64,000 nucleotides of DNA. Origin: Callipepla californica brunnescens. Lineage: Eukaryota > Chordata > Aves > Galliformes > Odontophoridae. The stretch spans positions 25,951,105-26,015,104 of the forward strand of contig JALIRH010000006.1 of assembly GCA_023055505.1 (NCBI GenBank), given 5' to 3'. Position numbers and translations under genes: made by a program. The notes beneath the pieces were generated by a model. The model had not been told where the DNA came from. It made no database searches and saw only the letters and a program-made list of their open reading frames with translations. Below, piece after piece: positions 52,835-64,000 of this stretch (its first letter is position 1; every line of letters starts with the position of its first letter).

Positions 52835-54609
52835 AAAAAAAAATCCTTTCCTTATGCGAGGGTCTGCCTGTGTCTGTACTCTAGAACTGTAAATCTAATC
52901 ATACTATCAGAATATAAAAAATAAAACTACTATGAAACAAATCTGCAAATACTTGCACTTGGCTTTGGCAGCTGGCCAAAATGTGACTTGCTGCTGAATG
53001 GATCTCTCTTTCCTGGTGTCGTATAGAAGGGACTCCACAAACCCAAATTTCTTGGGGAAGGTGGGAAAGGGAATAGTAAAAAATGAAGAGATTCGGTTTT
53101 ATTTTATACATATGCCACAGAGAAAGAAAAATAATTGTTGTATTTAGCAGTAGCTTTGATAATTTCAGATAACAGCAATTGAACAGAAACTTTCCAATCA
53201 AGATTCTTGCCTAATACAGAACTTTTCAGGTGAGTTTATGATTTTCTGGAGTTTTAGTTGGAACGACCACTTAAGTCGTACAGTTGTATTCCCCATCAAA
53301 AAAACATTTCTGTTTTTCATTTAAAAAAGCTTATGGAGATAGTTGTATGTGTAGAATGAGCTATTTAACAAAGAACACTGGTGTTACTTTTTAATCCTGT
53401 TTCCAAAAAGACCTGATTATTCTCTAGTGGCTACACTGAATGAAGGAAAGAGCAGCAACCATAGTTCTTCTGCCTTACGTGCAAAGGACAGAATATCAAA
53501 ATAAAAGATTTTCTTTATTTCTTCTGCTTCTGTAATTCTACTATTGTAGTTCGTGGAAAAGGAGGGGTTTGAGAGGTTATGTGCAGGTGAATTTTATTAT
53601 AATCTTAAATTCCCTTTTTTCCAGGATAAAAGATCACAGTGAGTTGAGATAAAATTTCTCATTTAAAGTAGACATATAAGAACTCCAGTTCTCAATTATA
53701 ACTTGGAATGCGTATGAGCTTAATATATAATACAATACACATGTATGCATAATATACCTATGTTGTGTGTATATGATATATAACAGATCTGTAAGCATAT
53801 GACACATATTGTAGATCTTGTAAGAATCTACGTTGCACAATTCATAAATATTCTCTTCAATAATCATGAGCAAAAAGGAACAGTGAAACCTTCAAAACCA
53901 TGACTATTTCACCCCTACAGAATAGGTGGCATTCAGCAAGCAAGTACATTTTTCTCTTCAGGGTACAATACATTGAGTAAAATTCTTCAAAATCAGTCAT
54001 TCATGCTCTATAGCAAAAATGTGTAACCTCTACAAAGGTATTCATCTGTGCTAAATAATGGGGCAAAAGGGATGGCAGGTTGATAAAAGTTAAATGTGAG
54101 CTTCTTGCCAGCAGCATTTCCTGAATCCTTTAGCTGAGAAACAGTAACTGTGGAAAACAACAACAACAAAATAATTATATAGAATAGAGGACACAGAAAA
54201 TTTGATTGGAGTATTTAAAATAGACTAATCGTGAATAGGATTTTTTTTTGTTGTTGCATGTGAAAGACACCCCTTTTCAATGAAACAATTTTGGCCAGTT
54301 TCAGGTTTGTCAGATCATATTCAAGTGTTAAAACTGAAAAATGCTGGAATTCTGGAAAACGCATCCATTTGATAGTCTTGTACACAACACATTGCCTTAA
54401 TGACATACGTATTTTTAATTGGATATTAATTTCAGTAATCCAGATTTCACATTAGAGTAGAAACACCTCTCTTTTACAGTCCCTTTTACTTCTGTAGGTG
54501 AGGTCAATTTCTTGACCACTAAACTGACAAACGTACCCCTACAAGACTTCAAATAATAAAAAGAAACCCCATAAGGAATGAATGAAAAACAGCAGATGCA
54601 TTGGGTAGT
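52835..54609. other. No gene recognised
   Basis: AT-rich unique sequence. Confidence 0.45.
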
Positions 54610-54835
54610 GTATGTGAACTGCTGAATCACGGCCTGAACCGTGGATTGCTCACCTGAGGCAAGCACCGAGTCAGATGCGGGAGCACAGGTGAAGGCAATG
54701 CACCTGTGTGGCCGGGAGGGGTTGAGTCTGGCTGCACCTCTCCTAGACCTCATGTAAGGGCTGACCACCACTGGGGATCTCTTTCTAGAGATCACTCCTT
54801 TGGGGTTTCCTACTGTGAGCCTAGGACACGGGAGA
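54610..54835. repeat. GC-richer block, probably an old repeat
   Basis: About 220 bp with clearly higher GC and several CpGs compared with both flanks (for example AACCGTGG, CACCGAGTC, ATGCGGGAG, GGCCGGGAGG). It has the feel of an LTR or other repeat consensus, but I could not place it in a family, and no terminal repeats or target duplications were found. Confidence 0.3.
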
Positions 54836-55974
54836 GCATTTTTCTTTATTTTGATTGTCTTTTTCCATCATTAACTATACCATCTGTAGAATATCTTGAC
54901 TACAATACTATTTGGCGTTATTCATTTTGTTAACCATACAGGGAGGATTCATCTCATTTTAGACACCTACAACTGGATGAAGAGTATTTCTCTATCACCT
55001 GAAGAGGGGACCTAGGGTAATGCAGCCTGCTAAGTTGTTGAAAATGAGTTTGACTCCTTGTGTGAAAGAAAGCAGGCTGCTGATACAGATTGCTGTTTGT
55101 AGGATGTGTTTGTTGGAGGATGCTGATGCAGCGTGGTAGAGCAAGAAATATTTTTTGATGTTTGTTGGGGAAGGAGAGTCTTGATGCAGTAGGTACTGTG
55201 GCTCTGTGCCTTCCATTGGTTTTGACATAAACTGATAATCCTTCATACCTGATGTGGCTGCAAGGTCACCACATTGTCTTCCTCAAGTGCACCAAGTGCC
55301 TGCTGCAAGGTGCTGAGCAACCTCAAATTTCATTAAATAAAGTAATTGGATAGAGCACTCATCTATCTCATGAGATGAAGTTGCACTATTTATATGATGA
55401 GAACATATGCATACTGTACTATTAGTGCTAATATTTTTGTCAGAATACTTTTTTGAAGTAAAATGTGAGAACATTTGTGGGCAGTAATCACAAAACAGGG
55501 TTGACAGCTCCTTCCTTCTCATACTCAGTCACAAACGTTTTTCCTTTCAACACATTATGAAATGTAAATGGAACTGGTCATTTTCAGAAACCAGTGTTAT
55601 TTGGTTGACAATATGTGACTACTAAAAAGGAGCTGACAAGGTTATCACTAGATAGCAACTGATAACAGCAGGCTGCCTGCAGCTCTACCTTAAATTGAAA
55701 GAGTATCTATGCAGCTTGACAGCAATACCTGTGAGAGGAAACTACATACTGCATCTGCAAAAGTTCATAACAGATGAAGAGCACTAAGTCCCTTTCTTTC
55801 ATCATCACCTGCCTAGCAGTGACAGGGCTTTTTTATTTAATTAATAGCCTTCCATTCCATAGTTATGGAAGTCAAGTGATAATATAAAATACATATTACA
55901 ATTTTAATATCAAATGCTATTACAGAACTATCCTAACTATCTTCTGACACTGTAATTAGAAAGTCAGGTTGTAT

Positions 55975-56184
55975 ATTAGGAAAATTTTCTTCTCAGAAAG
56001 AGTGGTGATGCATTGAAACAGGCTATCCAGGGAAGTGGTGGAGTCACCTTCCCTGGAGATGTTCAAGAACTGTGGAGATGTGGCATGGAGGGACATCGTT
56101 AGTGGGCATGGTGGGGATGGGTTGACAGTTGGACTAGATGATCTTCAAGGTCTTTTTTAACCATAATGATTCTATAGTTCTGTG
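55975..56184 (+). mobile_element. CR1 LINE 3' fragment
   Basis: GAGTGGTGATGCATTGAAAC, GGAGTCACCTTCCCTGGAGA, GTTGGACTAGATGATCTTCA and a terminal TGATTCTATAGTTCTGTG repeat. Confidence 0.92.
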
Positions 56185-59100
56185 AACTATGGGGAAATGT
56201 TTGACAGAGAAGTCCTTTAAGGCGACCGCAACAATCAGCCAAGTTTATTGCACATTTCACCTTCTTCAACGAGACGATCCAAAGACCACATCAACAATAA
56301 TCTCTTCACAGCTGATAACTGTGCAGGAAAAGCTCTCTTTCTTTGAACATCTTGATTCACATTGCCCTCATCCTGAGCTATGGAAGCTCTGGAAATAAAA
56401 CCAGTACTGATGTGATATTCACATCTAGCTATTTGATGTGCTTGATCATCAGTGAATCACCATTGTGCCCAGGCAGCCTGAACAAAGCCTGACACAGGCT
56501 CATGGTAGTAACTCCTGCCTGCTCTCCATCACAACTCTGTGTCATCACTGTAGAGTGTGGGATAATATAAAAATAATGATTAAGCAGAAAGCTGAAACAA
56601 ATCCTACCTAATGAATCATTATAGTAAGAAAGATCTGTATAATTTCAGGCTCTCTCTTTCCTTCAGAATCATCTATTAAATCTGCTAATGCGGTTAATTG
56701 TAGTAAGTTTATGAAAAGAGCAGAAGCAACTCTCCACTGGAAGAAGCATGATCTGGTCAGGTTTAATGTGTGTTCCTCAGAGAGTTTCTCTTGTCAACTT
56801 AAATACAAGTTGCACTTTGAAAGAGCGGTTCAGTTAGGAACTGAAGAAATTCGTGTACAACATCATTTGTCTTCTAACAATGCTTATGAAGTGTCAAATG
56901 AGACATACCAAGTGCAAAGACCAGATGGGTTTTTTTTTTGTTATTATTATTAAGCAATTTTACGAAGACTGATGCATCCTGGAATTTTGTAAGCTAGATA
57001 TATTTATGATCTGTGGGCAGTTCTTTATATAGTTATGATCTATCCTTGTTTGGATAAAATCCATTTTCTATTCAGGGTAAAGGACTAATTTAATGTCTCC
57101 TAGCTTAGTAATAGAAGAAAGAATAGAAACCACATTCCAAAATGTGGATCAGCACTGTTAGGCTGAAATAGGTGCTTGGACCTCCAAATTCATCTTTGTA
57201 GAACGAGGTGTGAATCCAGCTGCACTGCTTTGGCGGGACAGTACATTGCATGCCAGGAAGAAGCAAGGGCATCAGAAAATCAAGAAGAGAAGAACATGGG
57301 TATTATCCAGGCAGGGAGCAGCGATAGGAATTGCTGATTGGTTGGAATAAGGTGGTGGATAAAGACAATGCCTGGATTCTGTCATCAGAGGACTTTGGAG
57401 AAGACCATTTCAGAATGAGAAAGAGATGTGGTCAGGATTTGAACACCCTACAAGTAATTTGCATCAAAACTAGGGGACATACCAGTATCTTCAACACAAA
57501 GTTTAGAAAATACAGCATCTCAGCAGCAAGACGAATGGAGTAAAAGGGTCTGGACGAAAAGCATGCAAGATTTTAACAGAGTCAGAAAATGCTTAAGATC
57601 AGGACGGAAGAGGATTCAGGATCAAAAATGAAACGACACTGAAAAACAAGGAAAGGGTTCAGCATTGGTCAGTCTAACACTACCAGGAAATCTCTGAACA
57701 GACATTCAAGCCTTTGACTTGGGTCTTCTTTTTATACAAAAAGAGCTGTGCAGTTCACCACAGATTTAGGGGACACTTAAAAAACTTTATTTAATGTGAG
57801 TGAAAGAAGTGCTTTGGGGACACAGCGCTGCTCTGTGTAGGCGATGTAAGGGCTTGGCATTCTGAACAAGTGGCTGCGTTCTGTCATTCATGTCATACTT
57901 ACCGTGTTCAAGGAGACAAGATTTGTTTACATTCTCTGCATGCAAATAGGTCTGGATCAAAAAATACTTGACTCTGTCATGTTTCTGAGAAACAACCCAC
58001 ACATCTCCAAATACTGGCTAACCACTGGCCCTAAAAAGAGGGGTAATAACATGTTTCATTTTAACCACCTTAATAGAGCTATCGAATGTAGGTATGTATA
58101 TACATTCCTGAAAGTTCCCGCACTGAAAGAACTAATCACACATTCAGCCATCTCTATTGTGCAAGAAACACATTTTCATAAGACATTTAAGTATGTATAA
58201 AACCATTCGTTTGAATGTCAATACAAAAAAATTCTGTTCTATTTAGAATGTTGGCACTGGTGCTGGTTTCTTTAGATTGCCACTTCTGTAGCAGTTGAGT
58301 GGTTATTTACAAATCAAGTAAAACTCCCTGATCAGCCAAACCACTGCTCTTTCTCTGTAAACAAAATTGACAATTACATCCAATCTGAAATGCATATGAT
58401 TTTCATCTTCCTGAGTCACTGAACAAGATGCTTACTAAAAGGCAAGCAGTCTTACTCAGGAGTTCAACTAGTTCTCAATCAGTCTAACAGACACCACTGA
58501 TAAGTTAGCACCTAGCAAAATTTCTGGTGAGAGGCAGCAGGTATTGATTTCTACAGAGGAGTGCAACTTGACTTGAACATCTGAGGACTTTGAAGATAAA
58601 AAGCAGAACCACAAGTTCAGTTTAAAACTGGGCATGAACTTAAAGAATAGACATCAGCTAAGTTTTGGTGCACTAATTCATCTTGCTCAAAAAGTAAGTG
58701 TCTGCCTCTTTGATCTTCAAGCTGAATTTAAGAGTCATCTCTTTAACGTACATCCCATTAGTCTGCCCTGAATGTAACTAGAAGCACAGATGTGTTGCAA
58801 GTTTGCACCAGAGAAGAATAACCAAAAAGCCTTGACTGCTGAAGAAAAGGTTCTGCTGTCTGACAGTCAAGGAATAGAAATACGTCAAGAAAGACAATCA
58901 TTCCAGGAAAGAGCTGGCATGCAACAGCAAAGAATGCACTAGACTTAGCTTTTATTCTTTCCTCGACATTTATTTTCATGGGCAAGCATTACTGTTTATT
59001 TAGATCCACATAAGCAAGCACTCATACACTGGGAGTAGTTCGGCCTTGTTAAATGTTACAGATCTTTTTCTGTTCATTTATTGAAATCAGGGTTTTGTTC

Positions 59101-60730
59101 TTTGTGAAGTCGTGAATTCAAATTGGACTGGAATAGCTGAATGTTGTCTTAAGTTTAGTCATCACAGAGTACAGAATATCCAACACGTTTTTTGTGGTAT
59201 AATGGAGGGGAAATTGTGTGGACGGAGCCTGTGATTCGTTCAGCACATCACTGCTTCTGTCAGCTCTCACTTTGTTTTGAGCACTCTTCCACTTGTGCTA
59301 CACCTCAGTGGCTTTTTAATACCTAAGGTGGTTCCCAGAGATGTAAAAGAATTTCAGATACTTTCCAGAGTACTGGTATTAAATCTGTCATTGTGAGAAA
59401 TAGTTTACTGAAAGGTACAAAATGTTGTATGCATTGGCTTTTCCATTGTTAACCATGTTTTCAGTGCTTCTAATTGACTGAATAGAAGTTTGTTCTTTTT
59501 CCCTCATGGGTCCCTTCAGACTTTTCTGGTGAGGAAATAGTTGGTGAGAATGTAAGATTGAATGTAAGAGGAAGCATGAAATTTTCATTATAGCCTTTCT
59601 CTCACTGTCCCTTATAAAAGAATTCTGATCTCATGAGGACCATGGGGAAGATGTTTTTTTCTGTTTGTGTGTGGTTTCCAAAACCCTTTTGTGGCTGTTC
59701 CAAAAATGACCTTACTCATCTTCTGTGAGATAAATATACAAGCTTTATTCCATCCAAAACCCCAGTTACTGTAAATTGGAGAGTATATGCTGGGCATCAA
59801 AGCTCTAACGGTCGGCAAACACCAGTTCACAATGTGCAGGGATGCAGCTATAAGGGTGTTGCAAGTTTCCTTTTAGGGATGGAAATCTTTTAAGGCATTC
59901 AGCAGCTCACCTTGGGCTTTATAAATTAAACTTATAAATTATAATGCAGGCCTGACACATTCTTTTCTCACCCCCATGACTTTCAGTAAATGTTTGCAAT
60001 AACTCAGAAAGACAGTGATAAAACAGGGAACGCTACATTTGGAAGAACAGTTACACGTATCCACTCCAGCAAATCAGCCAGGCATATAAATCATTTTTGG
60101 TCAGTAAGATTAGGAGTTGATAATGTTGGAATGGAATGGGAATGCTGAATCTAACAAAAGCAAGATAAAGGCTGCCTGAAGATTACCATGCAACACTTCA
60201 TTTTATTTCTTAGCTCAGAGTGGAAATGAGTAGAGCAAGCACAGAAGTAACCGAAACATGAAGGCGTCTCCAAGACACCTCTCATTTTCCAGTGCTGTTA
60301 ATGAGTTTCCAAGGAACTGTTAGAAAAGTGACCACTCTTATAGAATGTAATTAGTGTTGATGCTTCCTTTGAGTAGACAGAGGACAAGAGAATGTAATGA
60401 AACAAAAGGATGTATAAGGTTGAAGAGCATCGGTTTGTTACAGCATGGTGTGGTTTCATTAGCCAGTTTGTACTCGGAGCTGTCACACAGTACTACATGA
60501 TTTACATGTAAACCTAATACTGGAAAACAATATAGTGGAAAGTATAAGGACAGTCAAGGCTTAAAAAATTGGAAGTATTGAATAAAATGTGAAATCTGGG
60601 CAGTACTAAGTGGAAAATAAACAAATACAAGTTCCAAAGCCTTTACACAGAAGATAGCTAACAATTTTTTTGATTGCTTAGGTTTCCAGGAACAAAACTA
60701 TGCTAGGGCTAACATCTTTCTAGAAAGGGA
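56185..60730. other. No gene recognised
   Basis: AT-rich unique sequence; open frames of up to about 100 codons lack splice signals and are taken as chance. Confidence 0.45.
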
Positions 60731-60735
60731 AAAAT

Positions 60736-61263
60736 TGTCGTGGTTTTATGATTTTTTGGTACTGGTATTCCACATCATGGCATCATGTGGTGCATTGGGA
60801 GTCAGGGAGAACTACATTCCCCAGAGGACTTTGCAATGCTTTGTATTTTTTCACGTGTTTTCCGCTCAGAGGGAACAGATAAAAACCCTCTGCAGTCACG
60901 GGACGTTCTCTCTCTTTCCTCTAGGATCACTTAGGAGTGGGTGCTCGCTGCCGTCCGCCTTCAGCGTTAGCGTAAGGCCTTCGGTTTGTCGGGCACTCTC
61001 TCTCTCTCTCTCTCTCTCTCACTCGTTTTGTTTGATTCATTGGGCTTAATTCCAAATTGTATTGCATTATATTGTGTTATTACTTCCTGATGTCTTATTT
61101 AGTAAATTAGCTTTTCCCCCTCAGATCGTTGCCGCTGTTTTATTTTGGGGCTTATCTCCCTTTTTTTTCCTTTCCCCCTTCCCCCTGTCCGGGGTGTGGG
61201 CCTGTGGGTCTCCTTCCTCGGTTGTTGCGGGGCCGGGCCGAACCAGCTCACAAACCCCTGACA
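60736..61263 (+). mobile_element. Solo LTR of an endogenous retrovirus (copy 2)
   Basis: 528 bp from TGTCGTGG to CCTGACA, flanked by a perfect 5-bp target duplication AAAAT (60731-60735 and 61264-61268). A solo LTR with its own duplication shows an independent insertion followed by LTR-LTR recombination. It keeps more CpGs than copy 1. A (CT)n run expands at 60996-61020. The TGTC...GACA ends and 5-bp duplication suit an ERVL-like or class I element; the exact family is not assigned. No retroviral coding sequence is present. Confidence 0.9.
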
Positions 61264-61330
61264 AAAATAAAAGGAGATGCTCCTTTCTCTCCCAGGTAAT
61301 AAATAAATCCATTCATACATTTAGACTGGA

Positions 61331-61535
61331 GTCATAGAATCAGGAAGGTTGGAAGAGGCCACTAAGATCATAGACCCATCCACATCATGCCCACTAAGCT
61401 ATGTCTCCCATCTATTCTCCACATCTACTTTCTACTTGAACACCTCCCTGTGATTTCACCACCTCCCTGAGCAGCCTGCTCCAAGGTGTCCCCACTCTTT
61501 CTGAGAACAATTTTCTCTAATATCCATTACCTGAA
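61331..61535 (-). mobile_element. CR1 LINE 3' fragment, divergent
   Basis: Reverse CR1-like 3' end: GTCATAGAATCAGGAAGGTT, GGAAGAGGCCACTAAGATCA, then CACCTCCCTGAGCAGCCTGC. Confidence 0.78.
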
Positions 61536-62038
61536 ATAAATGCTGTTAAAACATTCCATAGACTTAAGTGCTTCAAACACCCCATAAAACAGTACTAGGA
61601 AAAAGGGAACTCTGGAGAATATCAAGCATTCCCAGAGGAGAGATCTCACGTGGGTTCAGAAAGATGAGCATCTTCTTGTTGAAGACATCACGAACATTGA
61701 AACCAATGAAAATATCTGAATGTGGAACACAGCTAAATAGTGCTGCAGAAACATGCAGTAACGTCAGGCTATGATGACCCAAAGGAACAAAACCCACATG
61801 AAGCCTGTACTTTCTCCCAGTGGGAAATGCCAGAGGTGCAGTGGACGTAATGCATAATGCCACCTCAGGGTACAATGACCCAGCATGCCTCATTATCCAG
61901 CACACTTCTCCATTATCTTATTGGAGAGGAATCCCACAGATGCATGTCATCCTTCTCGCTGTGGGATTTCATTACTGTAAAGTACCACTGTGTGAAGCTC
62001 CCATCTCAGTATGGAAGCAATCCTGCTGAGGGAAACAC
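61536..62038. other. No gene recognised
   Basis: Unique sequence between two CR1 copies; no exon or repeat was identified. Confidence 0.45.
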
Positions 62039-62740
62039 AGAATCACAGAATTGTAGGGGTTGAAAGGGACCTCTAGAGGTCATCGAGTCCAACCCCCTGC
62101 CAAAGCAGCTCCATAGCCTAGGTTGCACAGCGAGGCATCCATGTGGGTCTTGATCATCTCCAGAAAAGGAGACTCCACCACCTCTCTGTGCAGCCTGTGC
62201 CAGTGCTATGTTACTGTAACTGTGAAGAAGTTCCCATGCACATTTGTTCAGAACTTCCTATGCTTCAATTTGCGGACATTTCCCCTCGTCCTGACACCAC
62301 ACACTGCTGAGAAGAGTTCAGCCGTGTCCCTTTGCCTCCCACTCCTTGGATATTTATAGACATGGATCAGATCTGCTCTGAGTCTTTTTTTTCTCAAGGC
62401 TGAACAAACCCAGGTCCCTCGGCCTTTCCTCATAAGGCAGGTGTTCCACATCCTTGGTCATCTTTGTGGCCCTCTGCTGGACTCTTTCCAGGAGATCCCC
62501 GTCTTTTTTGTACCAGGGAGCCCAGAACTGGACACAACACTCCAGGTGAGGCCTCACCAGGGCAGAGTAGAGGGGGAAGATCACCTCCCTCAACCTGCTG
62601 GCCGCGCTCTTTTTAATGCACTCCAGGGTCCCATTGGCCTTCTTGTCCACCAGGGCACACTGCTGGCTCATGGACAACCGGTCAGGACACGCAGGTCCCT
62701 CTCCCCAGAGCTCCTCTCCAGCAGTTCACCCCCAGCGGAA
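62039..62740 (-). mobile_element. CR1 LINE, 5'-truncated, with reverse-transcriptase remnant
   Basis: The 3' end is at the left: CACAGAATCACAGAATTGTA then GGGGTTGAAAGGGACCTCTA. The minus strand stays open for about 107 codons (62354-62677) and reads the C-terminal end of CR1 ORF2: [28 protein letters not shown], and a [11 protein letters not shown] stretch. Relatively well preserved, hence fairly young. Its truncated 5' edge meets the second CpG island almost exactly. Confidence 0.95.
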
Positions 62741-62956
62741 AGCACTGCCCAGTGCCTCTAACCCCACCACCGCGGCTCAGCCCGAGCACCGCTCGTTCGG
62801 GCTCCGCCCGGCCTCGGCGCTCCCCGCCCGCTGCAGCCCGGCCCGCTGGCCCCCCCAGCGGCGGCGGCGGGGAGCGCGTTGCGGCCCGGCGGCCTCCTTC
62901 CTTCCCTCCCTCCCTCCCTCCCTCCCTCCGCCCGCCTCCCTCCCGCTGCCGGGCGG

Positions 62957-62966
62957 CTATTTTTAG
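62957..62966 (+). promoter_or_regulatory. MEF2-type site CTATTTTTAG
   Basis: A perfect match to the MEF2 consensus YTAWWWWTAR, embedded in GC-rich promoter sequence about 200 bp upstream of the inferred start region. It is the only AT-rich block in the island. It could instead serve as an off-consensus TATA element. Confidence 0.4.
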
Positions 62967-63099
62967 TAAATCCTCCTCGTGTCGCCACGGGCTGCGAGCG
63001 TAGCGCACAGCCCCTCGTCAGCTGCCGCCGCCCCGCCCGGCCGCACTCAGCGCGGCTCGGACTCGGGCTCGCCGCGCCCTGCGCTGCGCTCCCCTGCCC

Positions 63100-63263
63100 T
63101 CCTCGCCGCCCCGATGGCTCCCTGACCCCGCCGTCGCCAACTTTTCCTCTCCTCCTCCTCCTCCTCCTTTCTCCCCGTCCGCGCTCCCGCGGAAGATGGC
63201 AGCAGGGGGAAGGACTGGAAGTTACAGCCCGAGAGCGAAAAGATAAGGAGGCGACGCGGGAAG
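63100..63263 (+). other. Noncoding first exon of an unidentified plus-strand gene
   Basis: The right edge is a consensus donor, GGGAAG|GTGAGT, with the last exon base at 63263; the left edge is approximate. An ETS/YY1-like composite, GCGGAAGATGGC (about 63189-63200), sits near the likely start of transcription. Two ATGs in the exon are closed before the donor: 63114-63125 (three codons plus stop) and 63196-63246 (16 codons plus stop). The exon is therefore 5' leader with upstream frames, and the main start should lie in exon 2, outside the window. The gene is not identified from the leader alone. Confidence 0.55.
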
Positions 63264-64000
63264 GTGAGTGGCCCCGCTCCGCTCCCGTCCCCGCTCGCGG
63301 CAGGTTGGGCGAGCTGTGCCGGCATCCCGCGCAGCCCTGCCCTCTCCGGCAAGTTTCCTTCGGCCGCGGCGTGCCTGGAGCGGGAGTTTTCCGCGCTGCT
63401 CTTCGGGACCGCGGGCAGGTGGGAGCGGGGCGGGGCGGCGGTGTCGGTGCGTGGAGGACCTCCGGGGCAGCAGCGCGGGGGTGATTCGGGGTGAGGGCAC
63501 GGCTGCTCGGATCGCTTGTGCTTGTCGTCCTAACGGGTGAGGTGCTCCGTAGGACGAATGGTGTACTCAGCCGCCGAGCCCAGCGCTGTCGGTGTTTTTT
63601 AAGAGCGCAGAACATCGACAAACTGCGTGGAAATTGAGGAGGGAAGGAGTGTTTAAAGCAAGCCTAGCGCTGGTACTTGAAGTAAGGAAGTGAATCGTGG
63701 AGCCCTTCTGACACGTGGGAAAAGGATGAGTGTTCTTTTCTAATGCAGAAGCTGTTGAGAGTGTTTGTCATAAACAGCGCGGGATGAGCGGGAGCTGGGA
63801 AGGCTGCGAATTCTAAACCTATTTGTCTCTCAAAGCCGTCAGCTTTAGTTCCGTGACATTTTGTTTTCTGTGACTGAAGCGTAGTTTTATGACAGTTAAC
63901 TCAGGATGCAGTCTGCGAGCTTACAAAGGCCCGTGAGCTTTGGCCAGAACTCGGTGAGCAAAAAGAGAAGCTGTTTCAGCACTCAGTTTTTTCAGATGCC
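63264..64000 (+). other. Start of intron 1 of the plus-strand gene
   Basis: GC-rich just after the donor, then falling to background composition by about 63,600. A second possible donor, GGGCAG|GTGGGA, at 63418 could extend the first exon. No coding exon was seen before the window ends. Confidence 0.45.

Larger units (their letters stand above)
62745..63560. other. CpG island 2
   Basis: Dense CpG and GC boxes with (CCCT)n at about 62,900-62,937 and a CTC run at about 63,150-63,170. Very long overlapping open frames on both strands (up to 287 codons) come from GC content and are not called. The island covers the promoter, first exon and start of intron 1 of a plus-strand gene. Confidence 0.88.

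Noticed and set aside
34254..61263. The two LTRs as ends of one 27-kb provirus
   Set aside because: Copy 2 has its own target duplication on both sides, the interval holds many unrelated repeats, and no retroviral coding sequence was seen.
62758..63621. 287-codon minus-strand open frame in the second CpG island
   Set aside because: Overlaps equally long frames on the other strand, is Arg/Pro/Gly-rich as expected from GC content, and opposes the plus-strand exon with a clear donor.
1..64000. CRISPR arrays, operons, tRNA or rRNA genes
   Set aside because: No cloverleaf, rRNA or direct-repeat/spacer pattern was seen; the sequence is vertebrate nuclear DNA.

Overview
The window looks like avian nuclear DNA, most likely chicken or another galliform. 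The evidence is many 5'-truncated CR1 LINE copies in both orientations, two mariner-type DNA transposons of the kind common in galliforms, and two solo ERV LTRs with TGTC...GACA ends. The background is AT-rich and CpG-poor, with two sharp CpG islands. There is no sign of bacterial or viral gene organisation, and nearly all open frames longer than 60 codons look like chance or lie inside repeats.

Layout. (1) About 1-10,600 appears to be the 5' part of a minus-strand gene. A CpG-island promoter at about 9,690-10,620 carries a CCAAT box and a YY1 site oriented for minus-strand transcription, and two alternative first exons with good donors. Candidate internal exons lie at 6662-6716, 4170-4279, 2720-2864, 1224-1351 and 617-748. 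I could not identify the gene, and the reading frames of these exons do not all chain, so some are wrong, alternative, or belong to another gene. (2) From 10,800 to 62,000 is a gene-poor stretch holding at least 14 CR1 fragments, a full-length mariner with an internal inversion (30,414-31,749), a deletion-derivative mariner (46,982-47,522), two same-orientation solo LTRs (34,254-34,817 and 60,736-61,263) and microsatellites including a perfect (AGGGA)28. One candidate orphan exon (21,394-21,687, minus) stands out there. (3) From 62,745 to the end is a second CpG island with a plus-strand promoter and a noncoding first exon ending in a consensus donor at 63,263. The rest is intron 1 of that gene.

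The two islands point away from each other (minus at 10.4 kb, plus at 63.2 kb), so the 52 kb between them is the shared upstream region of two divergent genes. The most unusual items are the rearranged mariner, the G-quadruplex-type hexamer tract just inside intron 1 of the minus-strand gene, the long AAGGG-class pentamer array, and the orphan exon. All comparisons were made by eye from the sequence and family knowledge; no search was run.
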